This document shows, piece by piece, positions 1 to 7,920 of a DNA stretch of 14,022 nt. The notes under the pieces are model-generated. The model had not been told where the DNA came from. It ran no database searches and saw only the letters and a list, made by a program, of their open reading frames with translations. Numbering within the stretch: the stretch's first letter is position 1; each line of letters starts with the position of its first letter. This stretch comes from Alphaproteobacteria bacterium UBA2723. GTDB lineage: Bacteria > Pseudomonadota > Alphaproteobacteria > RF32 > CAG-239. Made by a program: the position numbers and the translations under genes. The stretch lies in NCBI GenBank assembly GCA_002353835.1, contig DEKL01000048.1, forward strand, positions 757 through 14,778, written 5' to 3'.

Positions 1-1046
1 CGGACACCACCGATAATGGCACTACCGACATCTTCCGCCATTACCATTTTGTGTAACTTTGAGCCGTCCGGTGCAGTTGTTTCCAGCCACATCATTGAGC
101 CGAGCGGAATATATGACCTATCTACCGCCATCGCCCTGCCGGCATATAATGGTAACCCCATGGCACCGATAGGACCATCCGCCTTAACAATCTGGTGGAA
201 AATGTATCTGTTATTTAAAAGCATATTCTTTTTTGCCGAGTCGCCGTTTTTCTTTAACCATTCACGGATTTTCGGCATAGAGGCCTCGCTCGGCTTAATT
301 AACTTCTTTTCAAGCAAAATAGAACCGATACCGCGGAATTTATGCCCGTTATTTTCCGCATAACCGACTCTGACTTCTTCCCCGTTAGGCAACGTTGCCA
401 CCGCCGCGCCCTGTATCTGCATAATGAAAATATCAACCTCATCATCACCCCATAAGATAACCGGTGCATCTAACTGACCGTTGTCTATCTCTTGACGAGT
501 GTAATATTTTACAAGCTTACCGTTTTTAACCCGACCGATTAAACGTTGATTAGGCAAACTCGGATCAAAATCTCTTAAATTAACCTCAACAATATCTTTC
601 GGCTTGCCATATATCGGGTATTGATACTTACCGCCCTTTTCATAACTGGCACGGATATTGGCTTCATAATAGGAAGTAAATTTACCCGTTGTCTGCCCGT
701 TAACGGCAACGGCATACGGTTCAAAATTTGCCTCAATATACTGCTTTAACGCTTTTTTATCGCTAATTTGAGATATCTTGGCACAATGCGTCTTATATTC
801 GGCTAAAGAATATTCTATATGTTCGCTTTTCAAACTCTGCCGCGGATTCCTTAAAATAGAACCGCAAACGCTTTTTATTGCTTTATCAAACAAGTAAAAA
901 TCATCATTTTTCCAACCGTCTAAATCAGAAAAACTGCTCTTTTGTACGGAAAATTTACCGGTGCCGACAAATGCCTGCTCTTGCTCACCGCCGCGACAGG
1001 AAGCAAGTAACACCAATAAACATATAATCAGTCCGCGTCTTAACAT
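1..1046 (-). CDS. mltA: Membrane-bound lytic murein transglycosylase A, lipoprotein (C-terminus cut by window edge)
   Basis: The product cleaves the glycan strands of peptidoglycan, leaving 1,6-anhydro-muramyl ends. The frame gives 348 residues before the left edge; family members run about 365-400, so only a short tail is missing. The N-terminus (MLRRG, then a hydrophobic run ending LLASC) is a lipoprotein signal, with Cys17 as the expected lipidated residue. A central stretch (VNLRDFDPSLPNQRLIGRV, then YYTRQEID and a Gln-rich IQGAA) matches the MltA core. Near the end, ETTAPDG and MAEDVGSAIIGG match the C-terminal 3D domain; Asp339 in EDVGSA should be the catalytic Asp by family knowledge. 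The start codon overlaps the stop of the upstream Tim44-like gene as ATGTTAA, so translation is probably coupled and both genes share one promoter. This gene pair is a familiar alphaproteobacterial arrangement. Identification is from motifs and is strong. Confidence 0.93.
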   Translation of the reverse strand, partial: MLRRGLIICLLVLLASCRGGEQEQAFVGTGKFSVQKSSFSDLDGWKNDDFYLFDKAIKSVCGSILRNPRQSLKSEHIEYSLAEYKTHCAKISQISDKKALKQYIEANFEPYAVAVNGQTTGKFTSYYEANIRASYEKGGKYQYPIYGKPKDIVEVNLRDFDPSLPNQRLIGRVKNGKLVKYYTRQEIDNGQLDAPVILWGDDEVDIFIMQIQGAAVATLPNGEEVRVGYAENNGHKFRGIGSILLEKKLIKPSEASMPKIREWLKKNGDSAKKNMLLNNRYIFHQIVKADGPIGAMGLPLYAGRAMAVDRSYIPLGSMMWLETTAPDGSKLHKMVMAEDVGSAIIGGV

Positions 1047-1681
1047 TTTTTCGTAGAGCACAACAACCAGTTATTTACTTTAGGATTAAGCGTTTTTTCA
1101 AAAGTCCACACATCAGAAATCTTTTGAACGTAGTTTTCATCCCCTTCAATGACCTCGCCTTCGGCATTTTTCAAAAGATTAACCTGCTCGCTGACAAACT
1201 TAACAACCAAATCAACCTTTTCATCATCCTTAAATTTAACCGATTCTACCTCGGTTTCCACAAAACCGATTAAATCCGTTTCTGCCGTAATACCTTGTTC
1301 TTTGCGTTCTTTGATAACACTTTCAAATTTTTTTAAGAGTTCTTTGTCAACCAACTTGGAAAGTGTGGAAGAATCACCCTTGCTAAAGGCAGATAAAATC
1401 ATCTCAAAAGCTTTTTGCGCCCCTTTAATAAAGATATTTTTATTAAATTCGGGAATTTTGGCCAAATCCCTGTCTAATGGGGATAAATTGGCCATATCAG
1501 GTAAATCATCCGCCTCAAGAGAAACAGACTTTTTCATTTCCTTATAAACTTTTTCAAACTGCTCTTTGGGAACCATTATAATCTTCGCATCTTCGCCGCC
1601 TGTGCCTAAAATACTCTTCAAACGGCTGAAAATAATGACCACTAAAACCAGTAAAAATATAATATCTAAATATCCTGACAT
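1040..1681 (-). CDS. Tim44-like domain membrane protein (TimA-type adaptor)
   Basis: This 213-residue protein has one N-terminal membrane helix at about residues 5-19 (YLDIIFLLVLVVIIF), a charged linker to about residue 75, and a C-terminal Tim44-like domain at about 77-207. The domain ends in the characteristic DVWTFEKTLNP...NNWLL segment. Bacterial Tim44-like proteins are relatives of the mitochondrial Tim44 import adaptor; in Alphaproteobacteria they are inner-membrane proteins whose exact partners are less settled. The start at 1681 is supported by GAGGTGAAAG just upstream. The stop overlaps the mltA start by seven bases. The gene is divergent from secB, another export gene, across a short promoter region. 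That matches the usual alphaproteobacterial order and supports an envelope or protein-transport role, though the role itself is inferred. Confidence 0.88.
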   Translation of the reverse strand: MSGYLDIIFLLVLVVIIFSRLKSILGTGGEDAKIIMVPKEQFEKVYKEMKKSVSLEADDLPDMANLSPLDRDLAKIPEFNKNIFIKGAQKAFEMILSAFSKGDSSTLSKLVDKELLKKFESVIKERKEQGITAETDLIGFVETEVESVKFKDDEKVDLVVKFVSEQVNLLKNAEGEVIEGDENYVQKISDVWTFEKTLNPKVNNWLLCSTKKC

Positions 1682-1706
1682 CTTTCACCTCTGTATATTT
1701 TCACTT

Positions 1707-1734
1707 AATATAGCGCAAATATCTTTATTATCAA
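1707..1734 (-). promoter_or_regulatory. Predicted sigma70-type promoter for the Tim44-like gene and mltA
   Basis: On the minus strand, TTGATA (1734-1729) lies 16 bases from TATATT (1712-1707), about 25 bases ahead of the start codon region. It faces away from the secB promoter in the same short gap. Prediction from consensus match only. Confidence 0.5.
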
Positions 1735-1743
1735 CTATTATAT

Positions 1744-1771
1744 TTGACGTATAAAAATAAAACTCTATATT
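1744..1771 (+). promoter_or_regulatory. Predicted sigma70-type promoter for secB-trmL
   Basis: TTGACG (1744-1749) is followed after 16 bases by TATATT (1766-1771). An overlapping TATTAT at 1768-1773 with an 18-base spacer is an alternative. The leader to the secB ATG would be about 30 bases and carries AAAGGA at 1793-1798 as ribosome binding site. Consensus match only. Confidence 0.5.
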
Positions 1772-1807
1772 ATATAAAAAAATACATTGATGAAAGGATA
1801 GATTACT

Positions 1808-2251
1808 ATGGCTGAAAATACACAGGCTAATGAAGTTTCAATAAATATGCAGTACATAAAAGATATGTCTTTGGAAGTTCCGCACGCACCGCAAATTTTT
1901 ACAAAAATGGCTACACCGCCGCAAATTCGTGTGGATTTAAATATTGATGGCAATAAATTAAATGATGATCAATATGAAATTACACTTAATTTACGCATAA
2001 ACGCTGAAGCTGAAAAAGAACCACTATTTATTTTTGAATTAGCTTATGCCGCTGCCTGCACAGTTAAAATTCCGGAAGAACAAAAAGAACAGGTTTTATA
2101 TATTGATATACCTCAAATGCTGTTCCCTTATGCCCGTCAGATAATTTCAACCAACTTAGCTGAAGCCGGTTTACCACCGCTGATGTTAACACCTGTTGAT
2201 TTTGCAGCTGTTTACAGAAGCAAAAAAGCTCAACAAAAGGCTACAAACTAA
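1808..2251 (+). CDS. secB: Protein-export chaperone SecB
   Basis: SecB is a cytosolic tetrameric chaperone that holds preproteins unfolded and passes them to SecA at the SecYEG translocon. The 147-residue product has the full family pattern: an early YIKDMSLEVPHAP segment, the beta-strand core (QYEITLNLRINAEAE, then LFIFELAYAAACTV) and the conserved LFPYARQIISTN followed by AGLPPLMLTPVDF. Length fits the usual 150-170. The start at 1808 is supported by AAAGGA nine bases upstream. trmL starts two bases after the stop, so the two are almost certainly co-transcribed. SecB is found mainly in Proteobacteria. Its partner SecA is encoded 2.2 kb downstream and keeps the C-terminal zinc motif SecB binds. 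Confidence 0.97.
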   Translation: MAENTQANEVSINMQYIKDMSLEVPHAPQIFTKMATPPQIRVDLNIDGNKLNDDQYEITLNLRINAEAEKEPLFIFELAYAAACTVKIPEEQKEQVLYIDIPQMLFPYARQIISTNLAEAGLPPLMLTPVDFAAVYRSKKAQQKATN

Positions 2252-2253
2252 AA

Positions 2254-2727
2254 ATGAGATTAGCACTGTTTCAACCGGATATACCGCAAAATACAGGAAC
2301 GCTTTTGCGTTTGGGGGCTTGTCTTGACTTACCGTTGGACATCATTGAACCTTGCGGTTTTATCTTTAATGAAAAAGCTATGAAGCGCGCCGGTATGGAC
2401 TATTTAAATATGGCAACTTATCGGCGCCATAATTCTTGGCAGGATTTTTTAGCTTATCGCCAGGAGCATCCTGAAGAATATGGGCGGATTATTTTGCTGA
2501 CAACCCATGCCAGCATTCCTTATACAAACTTTAAATTTGAACCGAATGATATTATTTTAATGGGCAGAGAAAGTGCCGGAGTTCCAGAAGCTGTCCATAA
2601 TATCGCGGATTCGCGTTTGCTCATTCCGATGAACAAAAATGCACGCTCTATCAATGTTGCCGTCTCCGCCGTTATGGTTATCGGCGAGGCCCTAAGACAA
2701 ACAAATTTGTTTCCTAAGTCCTTATAA
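2254..2727 (+). CDS. trmL: tRNA (cytidine/uridine-2'-O-)-methyltransferase TrmL, SPOUT family
   Basis: TrmL methylates the 2'-OH of the wobble nucleotide (position 34) in certain tRNA-Leu species using S-adenosylmethionine. The 157-residue product is a minimal SPOUT enzyme with the three expected motifs: PDIPQNTG near the N-terminus (residues 8-15), LMGRESAGVP (102-111), and IPMNKNARSINVAVSAV (124-140), which forms the C-terminal trefoil knot that binds the cofactor. Its length equals that of the E. coli protein. It starts two bases after secB; the nearest purine-rich motif (AAAGG, 2236-2240) is rather far, so translation probably relies on coupling to secB. The pairing with secB looks like simple operon sharing, since I know of no functional link. 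A related SPOUT specificity cannot be fully excluded. Confidence 0.93.
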   Translation: MRLALFQPDIPQNTGTLLRLGACLDLPLDIIEPCGFIFNEKAMKRAGMDYLNMATYRRHNSWQDFLAYRQEHPEEYGRIILLTTHASIPYTNFKFEPNDIILMGRESAGVPEAVHNIADSRLLIPMNKNARSINVAVSAVMVIGEALRQTNLFPKSL

Positions 2728-2783
2728 TTACAAGATTGTCATAAAAAGTGAGAAAAAAATTTAATTTTTTTGCATTTTAGGTA

Positions 2784-2812
2784 TAGATTTGTTCCAAAAA
2801 ATGTGATATAGT
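2784..2812 (+). promoter_or_regulatory. Predicted extended -10 promoter for the carD-family gene
   Basis: TGATATAGT at 2804-2812 is an extended -10 element (TG, one base, then TATAGT). At a 17-base spacing the -35 is a poor TAGATT (2784-2789), which an extended -10 could compensate for. The resulting leader is about 40 bases. Consensus match only. Confidence 0.5.
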
Positions 2813-2859
2813 CAAACTCGTTTCTAAATAACATTATACGAATCAGGAGGAAATCCGAC

Positions 2860-3369
2860 ATGAAGAAAAACTCTGTTGCTGCCTTCAACTCCGGTGAGTA
2901 CGTTGTTTACCCAACTCACGGCGTCGGAAAGGTAACAAACATTGCCAAGCAGACTATTGCCGGCAACGAATTGGAACTCTTAGTGGTCAACTTTGATAAA
3001 GACAAAATGACACTACGTGTTCCAATGGCTAAGCTGGATAAGGTTGGCTTGCGCAAAATTTCTGATGAATCAACCATGAAAGAAGCTCTTGCTACCCTTA
3101 AGGGAAAACCGAGAGTTAAAAAGATCATGTGGTCCAGACGCGCTCAGGAATACGAGAATAAAATCAATTCCGGAAACCCTGTGGCTGTCGCCGAAGTTAT
3201 TCGGGACCTGTACCGCAGTGAAAATTTGGCAGAACAATCTTATAGTGAGCGCCAAATTTATGAACACGCATTGGAACGTCTTGCCAGTGAAGTTGCTGTC
3301 TATGACAACATCTCTGTTGAAGATGCCAATAAGAAATTGTTGGATACAATTGCCAGTCGCGGTATATAA
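2860..3369 (+). CDS. CarD/CdnL-family RNA polymerase-binding transcription regulator
   Basis: Family members bind the RNA polymerase beta subunit and stabilise the open promoter complex, often at rRNA and growth-related promoters. The 169-residue product has an N-terminal Tudor-like RNA polymerase interaction domain at about residues 8-66 (GEYVVYPTHGVGKV, LELLVVNF, LRVPMAKLDKVGLR). A helical C-terminal DNA-contacting domain follows, including KKIMWSRRAQEYENKI; Trp91 fits the conserved tryptophan that wedges into the upstream edge of the bubble. Length matches alphaproteobacterial CdnL (about 165-170). The start is fixed by a strong AGGAGGAAA seven bases upstream. The gene is monocistronic, with its own promoter and a strong hairpin terminator after the stop. 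Alphaproteobacterial members are usually named CdnL; I leave the symbol blank because the CarD/CdnL split needs a tree. Confidence 0.94.
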   Translation: MKKNSVAAFNSGEYVVYPTHGVGKVTNIAKQTIAGNELELLVVNFDKDKMTLRVPMAKLDKVGLRKISDESTMKEALATLKGKPRVKKIMWSRRAQEYENKINSGNPVAVAEVIRDLYRSENLAEQSYSERQIYEHALERLASEVAVYDNISVEDANKKLLDTIASRGI

Positions 3370-3388
3370 TTTAATTTTACACGCAAAT

Positions 3389-3418
3389 AAAAAAGACTCC
3401 GTTTCCGGAGTCTTTTTT
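3389..3418. terminator. Bidirectional Rho-independent terminator
   Basis: GACTCCG (3395-3401) pairs with CGGAGTC (3406-3412) around a TTTC loop. Six flanking A-T pairs extend the stem and supply a U-tract on either strand. It lies between the convergent carD-family and parvulin genes and can end both transcripts. Confidence 0.9.
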
Positions 3419-3435
3419 ATTTGTCCAGTACTCTT

Positions 3436-4284
3436 TTATTTCGCTTCAGGAAGAAGTTTTCCGTCTAAAGAATATCTTTCAATTTTTGCATTGTTACGCA
3501 AATTCTCAAAAACCTCGGCAACAACTTGTTGTGTTACCATATTCTTTAATTGCGGTTCAATTTCCTTCAATTCAAGCGGCTTAGAATCTCTGACATCTTC
3601 AACCAAAATAACGTGATAACCAAATTCGGTCTTAACCGGATTCTTTGTATATTCACCTTTATTCATATTGAATGCTGCATCAGAAAATTCTGTAACCATC
3701 ATATCTCTTGTAAAGTAACCCAAATCTACCTGGTCCTTAGAATATTCTTGAGCAAGTTTAACAAAATCAGCCCCTCTGCCTAACTTGTTAATAACTTCCA
3801 GAGCTTTTTCTTCGGTATCAACCAAAATGTGCTTAGCCTTAACTTCTTTTTGGCTTTCAAATTTTGATACATAGTCATCATAAAGCTTCTGAATAGCGGC
3901 ATCATTTGCTTTTTCTTCAACCATTTTCTCTAAATACAATTTACGAGCCAAGTCTTCTTTAGCTGTAACGAGTTGTCTTTGATATTCCGGTGTTTCTTCA
4001 ATTCTTGCTTGCTGTGCTGCTTGATAAACCAACTTACTGTTAACAAAAACATCTAATGTTTTGGCATAAAATTCCTCAAACGGAACTTTGTCCTTAATTT
4101 GCGGATGATCAGCATAACTTTGTCTTAAATCACCAACGTATATAACTTCATTGTTAACTTTCGCGGCAACACCCTTATCTATCTGCGCATTTGCACTATA
4201 TACCTTAAAAGATACATAAGATGCAACAGCCACAACAATAACGGCTACAGCGCTAATCGTAAAACCAACGATTCTCTTTTTCAT
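3436..4284 (-). CDS. Parvulin-type peptidyl-prolyl cis-trans isomerase, membrane-anchored or periplasmic
   Basis: The 282-residue protein probably helps exported proteins fold by isomerising prolyl bonds in the periplasm. Residues 1-6 are basic, followed by a hydrophobic segment at about 7-28 (signal peptide or anchor; a possible AxA-type site lies at SANAQ, 30-34). A SurA/PrsA-like N-terminal helical region covers about 38-145 and the rotamase domain about 147-232, seen as VKAKHILVDTEEKA, FVKLAQEYSKD, DLGYFTRDMMVTEFSDAAF and KTEFGYHVILVE. I chose the start at 4284 because TTGGAGGTACTG sits just ahead; an in-frame ATG at 4353 would add 23 unlikely residues and remove the clean signal sequence. 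The loop between YSKD and DLGYF is short and lacks the usual Gly-Gly. The gene is divergent from secA. It resembles the parvulin-like PPIase of Rickettsiales, but SurA versus PrsA type cannot be settled by eye. Confidence 0.9.
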   Translation of the reverse strand: MKKRIVGFTISAVAVIVVAVASYVSFKVYSANAQIDKGVAAKVNNEVIYVGDLRQSYADHPQIKDKVPFEEFYAKTLDVFVNSKLVYQAAQQARIEETPEYQRQLVTAKEDLARKLYLEKMVEEKANDAAIQKLYDDYVSKFESQKEVKAKHILVDTEEKALEVINKLGRGADFVKLAQEYSKDQVDLGYFTRDMMVTEFSDAAFNMNKGEYTKNPVKTEFGYHVILVEDVRDSKPLELKEIEPQLKNMVTQQVVAEVFENLRNNAKIERYSLDGKLLPEAK

Positions 4285-4324
4285 CAGTACCTCCAAATAA
4301 AAGTTTTCTCTTTTCTCAGATAAA

Positions 4325-4353
4325 CATATAAACTTAATTATAAAATATTCCAA
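4325..4353 (-). promoter_or_regulatory. Possible promoter for the parvulin gene
   Basis: On the minus strand TTGGAA (4353-4348) is followed after 17 bases by TATATG (4330-4325). A perfect TATAAT at 4342-4337 lies in the same AT-rich stretch but without a good -35. Weak prediction. Confidence 0.3.
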
Positions 4354-4382
4354 CTATTTTTTATTTGCGTTTATAACTTCTG

Positions 4383-4411
4383 TTGATAGTATTGACTTTA
4401 TTTGATATAAA
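4383..4411 (+). promoter_or_regulatory. Predicted sigma70-type promoter for secA-sufC-sufD
   Basis: TTGATA (4383-4388) and TATAAA (4406-4411) are separated by an optimal 17 bases. The leader to the secA ATG would be roughly 35 bases, too short for a SecM-like arrest gene, with AAAGG at 4439-4443 as ribosome binding site. Confidence 0.55.
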
Positions 4412-4451
4412 CACTAAATGTAGCTAAAAGATATATTTAAAGGTAAAAATA

Positions 4452-7151
4452 ATGTTCGCAAATATAGTACGCAAAATTTTCGGTTCCGCCAACGACCGTT
4501 TTATAAAAAAACAATTAAAAACCGTTGAGCAAATAAACGCTTTGGAAGAATATTTCAGCAAACTTTCTGACGAAGAATTAAAGAATAAAACTTTAGAGTT
4601 TCGTTCTCGCTTAAAAGAGGGAGAAACCTTAGATGACATTTTACCTGAAGCTTTTGCTACTGTCAGAGAAGCTGCCAAAAGAACTTTAGGGCAACGCCAT
4701 TATGATGTTCAGCTTATCGGCGGTATCGTTTTGCATAAGGGTATGATATCCGAAATGAAAACCGGTGAAGGTAAAACATTGGTTGCCACATTGGCCGCAT
4801 ACTTAAATGCTATTGAGCAAAAAGGTGTTCATATCGTTACGGTAAATGATTATTTGGCAAAACGTGACGCGGAATGGATGGGACAAGTTTATCGCTTTTT
4901 GGGCTTAACGGTTGATTATGTTATCCATGAAAAAAATGATGAAGAAAGAAAAATTGCTTACAATGCGGATATTACTTACGGCACAAACAATGAATTAGGT
5001 TTTGACTATCTGCGTGACAATATGAAATTTTCTTTAGATGAACGCGTACAAAGAGATTTCAATTTTGCTATCGTTGATGAGGTGGATTCTATTTTAATAG
5101 ACGAAGCACGTACACCTTTAATTATTTCCGGCGCCGCAGAAGATTCGTCTGAAAAATACATTACCGTTAACAGCATTATAAAAGACATCAACGCTTCTGA
5201 CTATGAAAAAGATGAAAAAGCCAAAAATGTTACCCTAACCGAAATTGGTATGGAACATGTAGAAAAATTGCTCAAAAATGCCGGATTAATTACAGATGGT
5301 GGCTTATATGACATTAAAAACGTTCAATTAGTTAACCACGTTAATCAAGCTTTACGCGCTAACATCATGTTCATAAAAGATGTTGATTACTTAGTGCGTG
5401 ACGGCAAAGTCATGATTATTGATGAATTTACCGGTCGTGTTATGGAAGGAAGAAGATATAGTGATGGTTTACATCAGGCATTGGAGGCTAAAGAGGGAGT
5501 GGAAATACAATCTGAAAATCAAACGCTTGCCTCTATTACTTACCAAAACTATTTCCGTTTATATCCTAAATTATCCGGTATGACCGGTACGGCGATGACA
5601 GAAGAAGCCGAATTTAGTGATATTTATAATTTAACATGTGTTGAAATACCGACCAACAAACCTGTTCAACGTATTGACGAACACGACTGTATTTATCGTA
5701 CCGAAAAAGAAAAGTATAAAGCCATTATTGATACCATCAAAGAGTGTCACGCTAAAGGACAACCTGTTCTTGTCGGTACAACTTCAGTAGAAAAATCAGA
5801 GGTTGTTGCTTATCTCTTAAAACAACAAACAGATATCAATTTTGAAGTCTTAAACGCGAAACAAGACGAACGCGAAGCTGATATTGTCGCCGAAGCCGGT
5901 CGCTATGGCGCGGTAACCATTGCCACCAATATGGCAGGTCGCGGTACGGATATTCAACTTGGCGGTAACCCCGATGCTACCTTAAAAAAGAGATTAACAG
6001 GCACCGAAACACCTGAACAAATTGCCAAACTAAAAGAAGAAATAAACGCTGAAATAGCTGAAAACAAAGAAAAAGTTTTAAAAGCCGGCGGTTTATATAT
6101 TTTAGGTACGGAGCGTCATGAAAGCCGTCGTATAGATAACCAATTACGTGGTCGTTCCGGTCGTCAGGGCGACCCCGGACAATCAAAATTCTTTTTATCA
6201 CTTGAAGATGACTTAATGCGTATTTTCGGTTCAGAAAGAATGTCTGATGTCTTAAAGAGACTAGGCTTACCGGAAGGAGAAGCGCTCGTTCACCCGTTTA
6301 TAACCAAAGCTTTAGAGAAAGCACAGCAAAAAGTTGAAGAAAGAAACTTTGACATCAGAAAGAGTCTTTTGAAATATGATGATGTTATGAACGAACAACG
6401 TAAAGTCATTTACGAACAAAGAAAAGAGATTATGTCAACAGACGACTTATCTGAAACAATTTCAGATATGCGTCACGATTATCTTGCTGCGGCAATCAGC
6501 ACAAATGCACCTTTCGGTACAGCGCCGGAAGAATGGAATTTGTCACAAATACAACAAGATTTATTTAATATTACCGGTCTTAACTTATCCGTAGAAGAAT
6601 GGGCAAAAACCCCTGGAACGGATAGTGAAGAACTGATAGAAAAAATAAATCAAGAGGTAGATAAAAAATTAGAAGAAAAGAACGCCGGTATTGCTCCTAA
6701 TTTCGTCCGCTTGGTAGAAAAAAGCTTCTTCTTACAGACTCTTGACCAGTTATGGAAAGAACATATTGCCACATTAGATTTAATGCGCCACACTATCGTA
6801 TTACGCGCCTATGGGCAAAAAGACCCTCTTAACGAGTATAAAAAAGAAGCCTTTAATATGTTTTCGGATATGTTAGATTTGTTAAAAGAAAAAATAACCA
6901 TACTTATCTGCCATATGTCCATCAAGCAAAGCTCTGAAAGCGATTTAAGAGAACAGGAAGAAAGACAGAGAAATCAGAGAATGACAGCTTTTCATGAAGA
7001 TTTTAATGCAAAACCTGTTGCACCGGAAAACAGAACACAACAAACACCGGTTTCCTCCATACCTGAAGAGTGGCGAAACATTCCAAGAAACAGTCCTTGC
7101 CCGTGTGGAAGCGGTAAAAAATACAAACATTGTCATGGAAAGGTTGCTTAA
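4452..7151 (+). CDS. secA: Preprotein translocase ATPase SecA
   Basis: SecA is the ATPase motor that drives unfolded preproteins through SecYEG. The 899 residues match the usual length (E. coli about 901). In order: Walker A MKTGEGKT (102-109), [16 protein letters not shown] (175-190), Walker [16 protein letters not shown] (208-222), the preprotein-crosslinking region (about 225-375), the second nucleotide-binding fold with [13 protein letters not shown] (about 493) and [17 protein letters not shown] (about 564), the helical scaffold with [13 protein letters not shown], and a flexible linker. The final tail [18 protein letters not shown] supplies zinc ligands Cys883, Cys885, Cys894 and His895. 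That tail is the SecB docking site and is intact, consistent with secB nearby. The start has AAAGG eight bases upstream. sufC begins six bases after the stop, so secA probably heads a secA-sufC-sufD transcript. Nothing appears truncated or substituted. Confidence 0.98.
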   Translation: MFANIVRKIFGSANDRFIKKQLKTVEQINALEEYFSKLSDEELKNKTLEFRSRLKEGETLDDILPEAFATVREAAKRTLGQRHYDVQLIGGIVLHKGMISEMKTGEGKTLVATLAAYLNAIEQKGVHIVTVNDYLAKRDAEWMGQVYRFLGLTVDYVIHEKNDEERKIAYNADITYGTNNELGFDYLRDNMKFSLDERVQRDFNFAIVDEVDSILIDEARTPLIISGAAEDSSEKYITVNSIIKDINASDYEKDEKAKNVTLTEIGMEHVEKLLKNAGLITDGGLYDIKNVQLVNHVNQALRANIMFIKDVDYLVRDGKVMIIDEFTGRVMEGRRYSDGLHQALEAKEGVEIQSENQTLASITYQNYFRLYPKLSGMTGTAMTEEAEFSDIYNLTCVEIPTNKPVQRIDEHDCIYRTEKEKYKAIIDTIKECHAKGQPVLVGTTSVEKSEVVAYLLKQQTDINFEVLNAKQDEREADIVAEAGRYGAVTIATNMAGRGTDIQLGGNPDATLKKRLTGTETPEQIAKLKEEINAEIAENKEKVLKAGGLYILGTERHESRRIDNQLRGRSGRQGDPGQSKFFLSLEDDLMRIFGSERMSDVLKRLGLPEGEALVHPFITKALEKAQQKVEERNFDIRKSLLKYDDVMNEQRKVIYEQRKEIMSTDDLSETISDMRHDYLAAAISTNAPFGTAPEEWNLSQIQQDLFNITGLNLSVEEWAKTPGTDSEELIEKINQEVDKKLEEKNAGIAPNFVRLVEKSFFLQTLDQLWKEHIATLDLMRHTIVLRAYGQKDPLNEYKKEAFNMFSDMLDLLKEKITILICHMSIKQSSESDLREQEERQRNQRMTAFHEDFNAKPVAPENRTQQTPVSSIPEEWRNIPRNSPCPCGSGKKYKHCHGKVA

Positions 7152-7157
7152 AAACAG

Positions 7158-7916
7158 ATGAGTGAGCCTTTATTAGAAATAAAAGATCTTTTTGCACGTG
7201 TTGGCGATAAAGAAATAATTAAAGGGTTAAACCTCAAAATAAATAGAGGTGAAATCCATGCAATTATGGGACCAAATGGTGCCGGAAAATCATCTTTATC
7301 TTATATTTTAAGCGGTAAAGACAACTATGAGGTAACTTCCGGTAAAGTACTATTTAAAGGAAAAAATCTTTTAAGCTTATCAACTGAAGAACGCGCTCAT
7401 GCCGGTCTTTTTCTTTCCATGCAATCTCCGATAGAAATTCCCGGGGTGGCTGTATCCAATTTCTTAAAACAAGCCGTAAATTCTGTTCGCAAGGCAAACA
7501 ACGAACCGGAATTAGATATGTTAAGCTTTATGAAGTTACTCAAAACCGAAGCCCAAAAGTTACAGATTTCACCGGAAATGCTCAAAAGATTTGTTAACGT
7601 CGGTTTTTCCGGTGGCGAAAAAAAGCGCTTTGAAACTCTGCAAATGGCTCTCTTAAAACCGGATTTTTGTATTTTGGACGAGATAGATTCCGGTGTTGAT
7701 ATTGATGCCCTAAAAACAATTTCTGAAGGCATTAACACTCTTAAAAATGAAAACAATGCATTTTTAATCATTACACACCATGAACAACTATTACAGCAAA
7801 TCGTTCCTGACTATGTTCATATATTCGCTGATGGGCAAATTATCAAAACCGGAGATAAAACATTAGCCCACGAAGTAGAAGAAAGCGGTTATGGTAAATT
7901 CCCCTCAAAGGAATAA
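7158..7916 (+). CDS. sufC: Iron-sulfur cluster assembly ATPase SufC
   Basis: SufC is the ABC-type ATPase of the soluble SufBCD complex; its ATP-driven dimerisation reshapes SufB-SufD during Fe-S cluster assembly. It is not a transporter. The 252-residue product has Walker A GPNGAGKS (38-45), a Q-loop around Gln89 (LFLSMQSPIEIPGV), the signature SGGEKKRFE (151-159), Walker B CILDEIDSGVD (171-181) and the H-loop ITHHEQ with His207. The SMQSPIEIPGV and FSGGEKKR wording is specific to SufC among ABC ATPases. It starts six bases after secA with only a distant AAGG at 7140-7143, so translation may depend on coupling. The 3' end provides the AAAGGA binding site for sufD. The usual upstream neighbour sufB is absent; secA occupies its place. 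Confidence 0.96.
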   Translation: MSEPLLEIKDLFARVGDKEIIKGLNLKINRGEIHAIMGPNGAGKSSLSYILSGKDNYEVTSGKVLFKGKNLLSLSTEERAHAGLFLSMQSPIEIPGVAVSNFLKQAVNSVRKANNEPELDMLSFMKLLKTEAQKLQISPEMLKRFVNVGFSGGEKKRFETLQMALLKPDFCILDEIDSGVDIDALKTISEGINTLKNENNAFLIITHHEQLLQQIVPDYVHIFADGQIIKTGDKTLAHEVEESGYGKFPSKE

Positions 7917-7920
7917 AAAT

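Noticed and set aside
16..363. 115-codon open frame on the plus strand
   Set aside because: It is the shadow of mltA, which is clearly coding on the opposite strand.
1149..1547. 132-codon open frame on the plus strand
   Set aside because: It is antisense to the Tim44-like gene, Ser/Thr/Leu-rich as expected from a shadow frame, and has no ribosome binding site or family resemblance.
2751..2771. AT-only inverted repeat after trmL as a terminator
   Set aside because: The A-tract/T-tract pairing has no GC stem and could arise by chance in AT-rich DNA.
3070..3616. Open frames overlapping the carD-family gene in other frames (3070-3267 minus, 3089-3616 plus)
   Set aside because: They overlap a clear CarD-family gene and its terminator and show no family features.
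4285..4353. 23-residue N-terminal extension of the parvulin
   Set aside because: The ATG at 4284 has an excellent GGAGGT site and begins a proper signal sequence; the extension overlaps the probable promoter.
4412..4451. SecM-like arrest peptide or riboswitch ahead of secA
   Set aside because: The leader is only about 35-40 bases and contains no small reading frame or extended structure.
7891..7920. Earlier in-frame start for sufD inside sufC
   Set aside because: The start at 7921 has AAAGGA at good spacing and matches the expected SufD N-terminus.
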